Assembly (NCBI GenBank): GCA_002368955.1
Contig: DFDY01000049.1
Span: 1-29,430 of the forward strand
Source: Bacteroidales bacterium UBA3816
GTDB taxonomy: Bacteria > Bacteroidota > Bacteroidia > Bacteroidales > P3
Direction of reading: 5' to 3'
Length of the DNA: 29,430 nucleotides
Below, one piece after another: positions 13,104 to 20,212 of this stretch. The notes beneath the pieces were generated by a model. It saw nothing but the letters and a program-made list of their open reading frames with translations, was not told where the DNA came from and did not search any database. Position numbers and translations under genes: made by a program. How positions within the stretch are numbered: position 1 is the stretch's first letter; each line of letters starts with the position of its first letter.

Positions 13104-14201
13104 ATGAAATACACCAATATCATTGCAGCAGTGGCATTTGGCCTCATCTTTGCAGCTTGTGGCAACAATGCCCAACCCACAGAAAACACAGATTCTATGA
13201 ACACCAAACCCGTACCCGGTACCGATGGCGACAAGTATGTCCCCATGGACCAGCGCACCGGCGACACCGCCGTGGTCTATTTCACCCGCGACCTCTCGGC
13301 CAACGGCCTCATCAAGGCCTACGAGCAGGTCAACGGCAACATCAGCGGCAAGGTAGCCGTCAAGCTCCACACCGGTGAGCAGAACGGTCCCAACATCATC
13401 CCGCGCGAGTGGGTCAAAGCCCTCATGCAGAAAGACCTCAAGGGCGGTACCATCGTTGAGACCAACACCTACTACGAAGGTGACCGCTACACTACCAAGC
13501 AGCACCGTCAGACCCTGAAAGTCAACGGATGGACCTTTGCACCCGTAGACATCATGGACGAGGAGGACACCGTCACCCTGCCCGTGGTGGGTGGCAAGTG
13601 GTTCACCCGCATGAGCATGGGCAGCCACCTCACCAACTACAACAGCCTCGTTGCCCTCACCCATTTCAAGGGGCATACCCAGGGCGGTTTCGGCGGCAGC
13701 AACAAGAACATAGGCATCGGCTGTGCCGACGGCCGCATTGGCAAGGCTTGGATCCACACCACCCCCAACCAAAACAACCAGTGGGACATTGCCACCGAGG
13801 AATTCATGGAACGCATGACCGAAAGCACCAAGGCCACCATCGACCACTTTGGCAAGAACATCTGCTATGTTAACGTCATGCGCAACATGTCCGTGTCCTG
13901 CGACTGCGAGGGCGTCAACGCCGCACCCGTCGTCACGCCCAATGTGGGCATCCTTTCTTCCACCGACATTCTGGCCGTAGACCAGGCCTGCATCGACATT
14001 GTTTATGCCATGACTGAGGCCGAGCACCACGACCTGGTGGAGCGCATCGAGAGCCGTCACGGCCTGCGCCAGCTCAGCTACATGAAGGAATTGGGCATGG
14101 GCCACGATGTCTACATCCTCATCGACCTCGACAATGGCGGCCAGCGCATCACCGCCGCCGATGCCGCCAAGGACCTCAAACCCTTTGTCAACAAGAAATA
14201 G
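13104..14201 (+). CDS. DUF362 domain lipoprotein, 365 aa
   Basis: The first gene of a four-gene redox operon. MKYTNIIAAVAFGLIFAACG is a lipoprotein signal peptide with Cys-19 as the lipidated residue, so the protein should sit in the cell envelope. The body matches my memory of DUF362 proteins along its whole length: AVVYFTRDLSANGLIKAYE, GKVAVKLHTGEQ, MGSHLTNYNSLVALTHFKGH, GGFGGSNKNIGIG, then VSCDCEG and VDQACIDIVYAM. DUF362 proteins often occur with, or are fused to, ferredoxin-type domains, but their biochemical role is not settled. No ferredoxin motif is present here; Cys in CDCEG and the region around DQAC could bind metal. The ATG at 13104 is chosen over 13056 because of the promoter box at 13071-13078 and the clean signal peptide. 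The next gene starts 6 nt after the stop. Confidence 0.88.
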   Translation: MKYTNIIAAVAFGLIFAACGNNAQPTENTDSMNTKPVPGTDGDKYVPMDQRTGDTAVVYFTRDLSANGLIKAYEQVNGNISGKVAVKLHTGEQNGPNIIPREWVKALMQKDLKGGTIVETNTYYEGDRYTTKQHRQTLKVNGWTFAPVDIMDEEDTVTLPVVGGKWFTRMSMGSHLTNYNSLVALTHFKGHTQGGFGGSNKNIGIGCADGRIGKAWIHTTPNQNNQWDIATEEFMERMTESTKATIDHFGKNICYVNVMRNMSVSCDCEGVNAAPVVTPNVGILSSTDILAVDQACIDIVYAMTEAEHHDLVERIESRHGLRQLSYMKELGMGHDVYILIDLDNGGQRITAADAAKDLKPFVNKK

Positions 14202-14207
14202 CCCAGC

Positions 14208-14744
14208 ATGAAAAAAGTGATCATCATCTGCGGCAGTCCCCGTGTGGGCGGCAACAGCGACCTGCTGGCCGCCCAGTTTGCCAAAGGGGCCACCGAGGCA
14301 GGTCACAAGGTGCAGACCGTCTACCTGCGCCAGCTGAAGATGGATTTCTGCCACGGCTGCCTGGCCTGTCTGCCCGACAAGAAGTCCTGCATACAGAACG
14401 ACGACGCCAACGCCCTGTTGCCATGGGTGCTGGATGCTGACGTCATCTGCTTTGCCACCCCGGTCTACTACTACAGCATCACTGGTCAGATGAAGACCTT
14501 CCTCGACCGCATGAATCCCCTCTATGGTCACCTGCGCAACAAAGAGGTCTACTATATGGTCACCGCCATGGACGAAGACCATGCTCAGTTGGACCGCGCC
14601 ATGGATGCCCTGCAGGGCTTTGTGGACTGCTTTGAGGACATGAAGGTCAAGGGCCGCATTTATGGTGGTGGAGCCAACGAGAAGGGCACCATTGTTCACC
14701 TCCCCGCCTATCAGGAAGCCTACGACATGGGCCGTCAAGTGTAA
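14208..14744 (+). CDS. Iron-sulfur flavoprotein / NADPH-dependent FMN reductase family, 178 aa
   Basis: Flavodoxin-like electron carrier, the only member of this operon without a signal peptide and so probably cytoplasmic. The N-terminal VIIICGSPRVGGNSDLLAAQF binds the FMN phosphate. Cys-48, Cys-51, Cys-54 and Cys-61 (FCHGCLACLPDKKSC) fit the compact C-x2-C-x2-C-x4-7-C motif that holds a [4Fe-4S] cluster in Isf-type flavoproteins. FATPVYYYSITGQMKTFLDR is the conserved second flavin-contact segment. Length is normal for the short family members. It starts 6 nt after the DUF362 gene, and the aldo/keto reductase gene follows after 29 nt, so co-transcription is likely. A plain NADPH-dependent FMN reductase without a cluster is the alternative. 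Confidence 0.87.
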   Translation: MKKVIIICGSPRVGGNSDLLAAQFAKGATEAGHKVQTVYLRQLKMDFCHGCLACLPDKKSCIQNDDANALLPWVLDADVICFATPVYYYSITGQMKTFLDRMNPLYGHLRNKEVYYMVTAMDEDHAQLDRAMDALQGFVDCFEDMKVKGRIYGGGANEKGTIVHLPAYQEAYDMGRQV

Positions 14745-14773
14745 TTTATTAATCCTAAGAACCGTATAACTTT

Positions 14774-16000
14774 ATGAAACAAATCAGACTCTTCACCCTT
14801 CTTGGGCTATGTGCTGCCCTCGCCCTCGTGGGCTGCAAGCAACAGACCAAGCCCACCAGCATGAAGTACCGTCCCTTGGGCAACACCGGCCTTATGGTCA
14901 GCGAAATCAGCATTGGTTGCGGCGGCTTCGAGAAACTGGACAGTGCCGCCTCTTTGGAACTCATGACCTTGGCCCTCGACAGCGGCATGAACTACATCGA
15001 CATCTATGATGCCAACCCCAAGACCCGTTCCAACATCGGCTATGCCCTGCAGGGCCGTCGCGACGAGATGATTATTCAGGGCCATATCGGCACTATCTTC
15101 AAAGACGGCCAGCACACCCGCACCCGCGACGTGGCTGAAGCCAAGGCCGGTTTTGAAGACCTCCTCACCCGCCTGCACACCGACCACATTGAGGTGGGCA
15201 TGATTCACATCACCGACAGTCATGCCGAGTGGGACGAGCTGGAGGGCAGTCCCTTCCTCGAATACGTCATGCAACTGAAGAAAGAGGGCAAAATCAAGCA
15301 TATCGGAGTTAGCAGCCACAACGCCGAGGTGGCTCTGAGAGCTGCCAAAAGCGGCTGGATTGAGGTCATCATGTTCTCCCTCAACCCTGCCTTCGACCGC
15401 ATGCGCGGTGGTGCCATCCCCTGGGACGAGGGCGCCTTGGACAACCTGCAGGGCGGCATTGACCCCGTGCGTGTCGAACTTTACGACTACTGCGCCACCC
15501 ACCATATTGGCATCACTGTCATGAAGACCTTCGGCGGTGGCGGACGCCTGCTCGATGCCAAGGCCTCGCCGCTGGGCTTTGCCTATACCCCCGAGCAGTG
15601 CATTGCCTACTGCCTGGCCAAGCCCTGCATCAGCACCTGCATCCTCGGTGTTGACAACCTCCAAGAGCTTCAGGCCGACCTCCATTGGCTGCAGGCCTCC
15701 GATGCCGAAAAGGACTACGCCTCCGTGGGCAAGTCCGAAACTGCCTCTGTGGCGGACGGTTCCTGCACCTATTGCAACCACTGCTCACCTTGCTCGGTGG
15801 GCATACCCATTGCCAAGGTGAACGAACTGCTGGACAAAGCCGAGCGCGAAGGCATGAGTGCCGACTTGCAGGCCCAGTATGATGCCCTGCCTCACCATGC
15901 CGGCGAGTGCACCCATTGTGGCTCCTGCCTCAGCCGCTGCCCCTTCAGCGTTGACATTCCCAGCAAGATGGACCGCGCCAAAGAAGTCTTCGGAAAATAA
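14774..16000 (+). CDS. Aldo/keto reductase lipoprotein with C-terminal 2x[4Fe-4S] ferredoxin domain, 408 aa
   Basis: MKQIRLFTLLGLCAALALVGC is a lipoprotein signal peptide (Cys-21), followed by an aldo/keto reductase barrel (MKYRPLGNTGLMVSEISIGCGG to about residue 320). A ferredoxin tail has Cys-331/334/337/340 (CTYCNHCSPC) and Cys-379/382/385/389 (CTHCGSCLSRCPF). In canonical members the active site uses Asp, Tyr, Lys and His. By hand alignment the Asp (YIDIYD) and His (MIHI) are present, but the Tyr position falls on Asn (IYDANP) and the Lys position on Gln (MIIQGH). From memory the IDIYDANPK and IQGHIGT signatures are shared by a subfamily, so the change is unlikely to be damage. The combination of envelope location, clusters and altered tetrad suggests an electron-transfer role other than classical NADPH-dependent carbonyl reduction. 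The flavodoxin gene follows after 26 nt. Confidence 0.9.
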   Translation: MKQIRLFTLLGLCAALALVGCKQQTKPTSMKYRPLGNTGLMVSEISIGCGGFEKLDSAASLELMTLALDSGMNYIDIYDANPKTRSNIGYALQGRRDEMIIQGHIGTIFKDGQHTRTRDVAEAKAGFEDLLTRLHTDHIEVGMIHITDSHAEWDELEGSPFLEYVMQLKKEGKIKHIGVSSHNAEVALRAAKSGWIEVIMFSLNPAFDRMRGGAIPWDEGALDNLQGGIDPVRVELYDYCATHHIGITVMKTFGGGGRLLDAKASPLGFAYTPEQCIAYCLAKPCISTCILGVDNLQELQADLHWLQASDAEKDYASVGKSETASVADGSCTYCNHCSPCSVGIPIAKVNELLDKAEREGMSADLQAQYDALPHHAGECTHCGSCLSRCPFSVDIPSKMDRAKEVFGK

Positions 16001-16026
16001 CTCATCATTTATAAAACAATAAAACT

Positions 16027-16557
16027 ATGAAACGTTTAACCCTTATCCTTGCCGCCTGCAGTCTTCTTTGGACTGCTTGCGCACAGAAAAACGCTCAAAA
16101 CAACGACACTCAAACCATGGAAAACAATGCTAAAAAAACGTTAGTGGCCTATTTCTCGGCCTCCGGTACCACCAAAGCAGCTGCCCAGCAGCTGGCTGCC
16201 CAGTGCAATGCCGACCTCTTTGAGATTGCCCCCGAGCAACCCTATACTCAGGCCGACCTCAACTGGCAGGACAAACAGTCGCGCTCGTCTGTTGAAATGG
16301 CCGACAAGACCTCCCGTCCGGCCATAAAAGAAAACTGCGCCAACTTGGCCCAGTACGACACCGTTTGGATTGGTTTCCCCATCTGGTGGTACACCGCACC
16401 CACCATTGTCAATACCTTCATTGAGGCTCATGACCTTGCCGGAAAGGTAATCAACGTCTTTGCCACCAGTGGTGGTTCTGATGTGACCAGAGCCGCAGCC
16501 GACCTCAAGAAAGCCTATCCCCAATACCAGTGGGGCGAAAGCCGATTGATGAACTAA
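16027..16557 (+). CDS. Flavodoxin with lipoprotein-type signal peptide, 176 aa
   Basis: Last gene of the redox operon. The flavodoxin core is clear: VAYFSASGTTKAAAQQLA (FMN phosphate loop, about residues 41-58), the insert DLFEIAPEQPYTQADLNWQD, and WIGFPIWWYTAPTIVNTFIE, with aromatic residues that stack on the flavin. The N-terminus MKRLTLILAACSLLWTACAQ looks like a lipoprotein signal, with Cys-18 as the more likely lipidation site (Cys-11 follows a perfect LAA but leaves a very short hydrophobic core). Export of a flavodoxin is unusual for classical electron carriers but fits the two other lipoproteins in the operon. A cytoplasmic form could start at the internal Met-36 (MENNAKK). A bidirectional terminator follows 23 nt after the stop. 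Confidence 0.9.
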   Translation: MKRLTLILAACSLLWTACAQKNAQNNDTQTMENNAKKTLVAYFSASGTTKAAAQQLAAQCNADLFEIAPEQPYTQADLNWQDKQSRSSVEMADKTSRPAIKENCANLAQYDTVWIGFPIWWYTAPTIVNTFIEAHDLAGKVINVFATSGGSDVTRAAADLKKAYPQYQWGESRLMN

Positions 16558-16580
16558 ACAGTTCAAAAAACAAGGCAAAC

Positions 16581-16614
16581 AAAGAGGCGGCCCGCTTTCG
16601 CGGGCCGCCTCTTT
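16581..16614. terminator. Strong bidirectional terminator between convergent operons
   Basis: AAAGAGGCGGCCCGC (16581-16595) and its exact reverse complement (16600-16614) form a 15-bp stem with a TTTC loop. T-rich sequence follows on the plus strand and the A-rich mirror lies on the other side. It can end the flavodoxin operon and the LolC/E-type permease operon. Confidence 0.92.
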
Positions 16615-16620
16615 TGTTTA

Positions 16621-16696
16621 TCCCAATTCTGAGATGTCATAAACAGACCTAAAAAAGTGAAATAGATTGAAATGTAGGTCTAATGACCGATTGGGG
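16621..16696. repeat. Short REP/MITE-like element, second locus
   Basis: The right end GGTCTAATGACCGATTGGGG (16677-16696) is identical to the right end of the 5750-5943 element. The left end begins TCCCAAT and contains GTCAT and AGACCTA (16645-16651), which pair imperfectly with the right end (TAGGTCT at 16675-16681 is the exact complement of AGACCTA). The whole 76 bp can fold as an imperfect hairpin. It lies between the terminator and the 3' end of the permease gene, 14 nt from that stop codon. Confidence 0.65.
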
Positions 16697-16710
16697 TTTT
16701 ACCATCCTCA

Positions 16711-17931
16711 CTAGTCGAACTTAATAGTCTTGGCGGGTTCCACGCGGGAGATGTAAGCCGTGGGCAGCAACAGCGCCAGGAGGCAAACCAACAGGGTGCT
16801 GGCACTGATGGTGACGAAAATCCAGGGATTCAGGTCTACAGGAACCGTATCCATGGAATAGCTTGCACTATCCAGCCGCACAATGTGGAAACGATGCTGC
16901 AGCCAGCCCAGCAGCAGTGCCACTGCATCGCCCAGCACTATGCCCTTGCCGATGATGGAGGCCGACTTGATAAGGAATATCTTGCGGATGCCGGCATTGG
17001 TCGTCCCCAAAGCCTTCAGCACCCCAATGGTTGATGTCTTTTCAAAAATCATTATCAGCAGTGCCGAAATGATGGAAACCGTGCACACCATCATCATAAT
17101 GATAATGATGAGCAAAATGTTCACGTCCAGCAGTTCCAGCCAAGCAAAGAGCGCTTGGTTTTGGTCCACAATCGTGGTCAGGGTGAGGTCGTAACCCAGC
17201 TGTCGCAAAAGTTCTTCTGCCACCCGGTCCAACTGCTGAAAATCGTCCACCAGCACCTCATATCCTGCCACTTGGGTACTATCCCAGCCGTTCAGCCGTT
17301 GCACCTGCCGCAGGTCTCCCACTACATAGTGCTCGTCGAACTCGGTGAGGTCGGTATTGTAGATGCCGCACACCTCAAAGACACGGGCGCGTGGACTCTC
17401 GTCCTGCCAGAAATAGGTGCGCACCTTGTCGCCTAGGCCAAGGTGCAACTTGCGCGACACCGTCTGCGAGATGATTATCTCGCCCGAAGCCTTTTCGTCG
17501 GACAAGGATGCCAGACGGCCCTCCACCAAGCTGGAGGCAAAAAACGAGGAGTCATAGCCTTGGTCCACCCCCTTGAAGATGATACCGTGAATTTGGTCCT
17601 CGGTCTTAATCATTCCCCCCTTGTCGGCGTAGAAATTCAGGTGACGGACTCCCGGAGTGTTCAGAATGCGTTCCACTTCGGGCCGTTGTGTGGAGATGGG
17701 GGTCTGCTCGTAGGCATTGCCGGTGGCATAGGGGGCAACCACGATGTGAGAGCCGAAGCCCACCACCTTCTGCCTGATTTCGCTTTGAAAACCGCGCAGT
17801 ATGCACACCGCCATTACCATTACCAGCACCCCTAGTGCAATGCTGTAGGTGGCGATGCCCACCAAAGGGCCGGAATAAGAGTTCCGGTCCTTTGGGAGGA
17901 ACCGCTGGGCTATGAAATGTTCAAAAGTCAT
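16711..17931 (-). CDS. ABC transporter permease of the LolC/LolE type (FtsX-like), 406 aa
   Basis: Predicted inner-membrane subunit of a lipoprotein-releasing ABC transporter, which extracts lipoproteins for delivery to the outer membrane. The N-terminal segment (about residues 19-47, GPLVGIATYSIALGVLVMVM… LRGFQSEIRQKVVGFGSHIVV) is the typical first membrane helix plus start of the periplasmic MacB_PCD domain. The periplasmic domain runs to about 255, then the FtsX domain with three helices (about 265-295, 315-345, 370-395), ending SRVEPAKTIKFD. No ATPase gene is adjacent, so the LolD partner must be encoded elsewhere. I chose the ATG at 17931 (MTFEHFIAQRFL), 10 nt after the tpiA stop; an in-frame ATG at 17964 would overlap tpiA by 23 bp and adds residues not typical of the family. 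Last gene of the 21427-16711 operon. Confidence 0.9.
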   Translation of the reverse strand: MTFEHFIAQRFLPKDRNSYSGPLVGIATYSIALGVLVMVMAVCILRGFQSEIRQKVVGFGSHIVVAPYATGNAYEQTPISTQRPEVERILNTPGVRHLNFYADKGGMIKTEDQIHGIIFKGVDQGYDSSFFASSLVEGRLASLSDEKASGEIIISQTVSRKLHLGLGDKVRTYFWQDESPRARVFEVCGIYNTDLTEFDEHYVVGDLRQVQRLNGWDSTQVAGYEVLVDDFQQLDRVAEELLRQLGYDLTLTTIVDQNQALFAWLELLDVNILLIIIIMMMVCTVSIISALLIMIFEKTSTIGVLKALGTTNAGIRKIFLIKSASIIGKGIVLGDAVALLLGWLQHRFHIVRLDSASYSMDTVPVDLNPWIFVTISASTLLVCLLALLLPTAYISRVEPAKTIKFD

Positions 17932-17941
17932 TCTGCTCAGG

Positions 17942-18703
17942 TCAGAAAGCCGTTGCGATGGCAATGAAGTCGTCGGCCTTCAACGAGGCACCGCCAATGA
18001 GGCCGCCGTCCACGTCGGGATTGGCAAACAGCTCTTTGGCATTGCTGGGCTTGCAGCTGCCGCCATAGAGGATGCTGGTCTCGTCGGCCACCTCTTTGCC
18101 ATATTTTTCGGCAATGAGTCCGCGGATAAAGGCGTGGATTTCCTGTGCCTGCTCGGGCGTGGCGGTCTTGCCTGTGCCAATGGCCCAGACGGGCTCGTAG
18201 GCAATCACTATGTTGGCAAACTGCTCGGCAGAGAGGTGGAACAGTCCGTCGGTAATCTGTTTTTTCACCACGTCGAACTGACGGCCTTCCTCACGCTCCT
18301 GCAATACCTCGCCACAGCAGACGATGGGCCGTAGGTTGTACTTGAGCAGTTGGTCCACCTTGCGGGCCACAATCTCGTCTGTCTCATGATGATAGGCGCG
18401 GCGTTCACTGTGACCAACGATGCAGTAGGTCAGTTCGAGCGATTCCAGCATAGCTGCCGACACCTCGCCGGTGTAGGCTCCGCTGTCTTGTTCGCTAACA
18501 TCCTGGGCACCCACGGCGAAATAAGACTCGTCGCCATACTCCGAGGCCATTTCCAGGTAGGGGAAGGGAGGGCAGATGACCAGCTCTGTATTTCGGTCAA
18601 GGGTAAGTCCCTCGAGTTTGTCCATAATGTCGTTGATAAGGTCGTCGGCCTCCTCAAAGGTCTTGTTCATTTTCCAGTTTCCGGCTACAATGTGTTTTCT
18701 CAT
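17942..18703 (-). CDS. tpiA: Triose-phosphate isomerase, 253 aa
   Basis: Glycolytic and gluconeogenic enzyme interconverting dihydroxyacetone phosphate and glyceraldehyde 3-phosphate in the cytoplasm. Catalytic residues are all in place: Lys-11 in AGNWKMN, His-98 in IVGHSERR, and Glu-170 in AYEPVWAIGTG, followed by the flexible phosphate-gripping loop (GTGKTATPEQ). The C-terminal phosphate-binding segments SILYGGSCKPSNAKEL and DGGLIGGASL are intact. Length is normal. It lies between the thioredoxin-like gene (65 nt upstream) and the LolC/E-type permease gene (10 nt downstream). No promoter box was seen in the 65-nt gap, so it is probably read from the operon promoter at 21460-21453. Confidence 0.98.
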   Translation of the reverse strand: MRKHIVAGNWKMNKTFEEADDLINDIMDKLEGLTLDRNTELVICPPFPYLEMASEYGDESYFAVGAQDVSEQDSGAYTGEVSAAMLESLELTYCIVGHSERRAYHHETDEIVARKVDQLLKYNLRPIVCCGEVLQEREEGRQFDVVKKQITDGLFHLSAEQFANIVIAYEPVWAIGTGKTATPEQAQEIHAFIRGLIAEKYGKEVADETSILYGGSCKPSNAKELFANPDVDGGLIGGASLKADDFIAIATAF

Positions 18704-18768
18704 GTTTTTATGGGTTTTTGTTGGTTAATAATGATGATTTTACAATTTGGTATTTCAATGTTTGATTT

Positions 18769-20196
18769 CTATCTGCGGTGCTGGGGCAGAGGGTGCAGCT
18801 GCTCATATCGGTCCAGGAAGGGGAGTATGCTCTTGGTGGGCAACACCTTGTTCATGATGATGCGTCGCTCTTCGTTCAATATTATCATGGTGGGTGTTCC
18901 GTGCACGTTGTATGCATCTTGATAGTCAATGTTCACGTTGGTCCCTCCAACGTTGACCCATTTCAGGTTATACTGCTGCACGTATTTCTTCCATTTTGTT
19001 ATGTCTGCATCGTAGCCCACGGCATACACTTCGAACCGCTTGTTGCCCGCGTTGCACAGCGAGTCGTAGAGGTGGCTCAGTTCAGGCGTTTGCTGCTGGC
19101 AGTGGTGGCAGTCGGGGTCCCAAAACCATAGGATGACATATCGAGTGGGAAACCTATGGGACGAAATCCAGTCTTTAGGGTCGGCAGATTGGCTGGTGTC
19201 CGCCATATAGAGCTCGGCTCCTTTGGCTCCGATGAGCGACTTCTCAAGAAACTCACATGTTTGGCGTTTGTTGCTTATTTCGCTTGGCAGGGCCCAGCTG
19301 CACTTGCCTGTCAGGTAATACTGGCGAACTAGGTAGCACCACACTGCGTCCCAGCCGATATTCTTGGTGGAACGATAGTAGCGAGGCATAATGAAGTCCA
19401 TGAAGTAACGCATCATAAGAGTGTCTCCCTCAATCTTATGCAGAACCATGTCGGCATACTTGCATATGGTGTCATAATCGGCCTGGTAAAGCACCCCGAA
19501 GAAGTAGTAGTTCATCTTCTTGAAGAGGTCGGGCGTGTGCACCAGGGAGTGGTCGGCAAAGTTCACGCCGTCCCAGTAATGGGTGCGGTAGTAAAAAGCC
19601 TTGTCCTCGATCTCGTTGGGCACATCTGGGCCTCGGAACATGTCCAGCAACTGAAAGAAACGGTACTTGCGGTTGGCACTGAGGGTGGTGTTTTCGTATT
19701 CCCTCATTTCATTGTTAAGCAAGTCCATATCCTCTTCGGCTTGAGCCTTTGCTTTAGCATCAGACGATTTCTTGCGCTGCTCTATATCTTTGGCCTGGCG
19801 GTTGGCCTGGTTGAGGCGTTTCATGTAGGAGTACATCAGCTGCATGGCCCGCGACCCGGTGATGTCTTTCTCTGGCTCTTCCACTTCGAAAGCCTGGTTG
19901 GTGCGGACGCTGAAACGCTGGCTTCCGTCGATGGTGAACTCGAAGAGGGCCTTGCTGGCAGCCTTGTTGAAAATGGCGTACATACCCGTCTCAAACTTGT
20001 GTTTGCCAACAAATTTATAGGTGTTGTCACTTGAGCGCACCGCGCTGTCGAGGGTGATGAACTTGTCGCGGTAATGTTGCCCGAGATAAAGCATGCTGTC
20101 GGTGGCCCCGGGCAGCTGGAAAGCCATCTCATACCGCTGCGCCTGCAGCATTGGCAGCAGTGCAAAGAGAAGCGGGAGTATCACTGTTTTTTTCAT
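18769..20196 (-). CDS. Exported thioredoxin-like (TlpA-type) protein with N-terminal DUF4369-like region, 475 aa
   Basis: Probable periplasmic thiol-disulfide protein. MKKTVILPLLFALLPMLQAQ is a Sec signal peptide. The N-terminal 110 or so residues (LPGATDSMLYLGQHYRDKF… ALFEFTIDGSQRFSVRTN) resemble the DUF4369 module that precedes thioredoxin domains in Bacteroidetes. A long helical middle with a Lys/Glu-rich stretch (about 135-180, KDIEQRKKSSDAKAKAQAEE) follows. The C-terminal thioredoxin fold (about 345-475) has the redox pair Cys-363/Cys-366 in WFWDPDCHHCQQQTPEL and the cis-Pro segment VHGTPTMIILN. I chose the ATG at 20196 because it starts the signal peptide; the frame extends to 20232, which would overlap the upstream gene. 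It begins 16 nt after the stop of the barrel protein gene, in the same operon. Confidence 0.88.
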   Translation of the reverse strand: MKKTVILPLLFALLPMLQAQRYEMAFQLPGATDSMLYLGQHYRDKFITLDSAVRSSDNTYKFVGKHKFETGMYAIFNKAASKALFEFTIDGSQRFSVRTNQAFEVEEPEKDITGSRAMQLMYSYMKRLNQANRQAKDIEQRKKSSDAKAKAQAEEDMDLLNNEMREYENTTLSANRKYRFFQLLDMFRGPDVPNEIEDKAFYYRTHYWDGVNFADHSLVHTPDLFKKMNYYFFGVLYQADYDTICKYADMVLHKIEGDTLMMRYFMDFIMPRYYRSTKNIGWDAVWCYLVRQYYLTGKCSWALPSEISNKRQTCEFLEKSLIGAKGAELYMADTSQSADPKDWISSHRFPTRYVILWFWDPDCHHCQQQTPELSHLYDSLCNAGNKRFEVYAVGYDADITKWKKYVQQYNLKWVNVGGTNVNIDYQDAYNVHGTPTMIILNEERRIIMNKVLPTKSILPFLDRYEQLHPLPQHRR

Positions 20197-20212
20197 GTCA
20201 AGCTGAATTGTG

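Noticed and set aside
13095..14738. 547-codon minus-strand open frame opposite the redox operon
   Set aside because: It is antisense to two well-recognised genes; long antisense frames arise from the strong G/C third-codon bias. Its translation is Val/Gly/His-rich without family motifs. The same applies to 21926-23329 opposite lpdA and 4236-5690 opposite rho.
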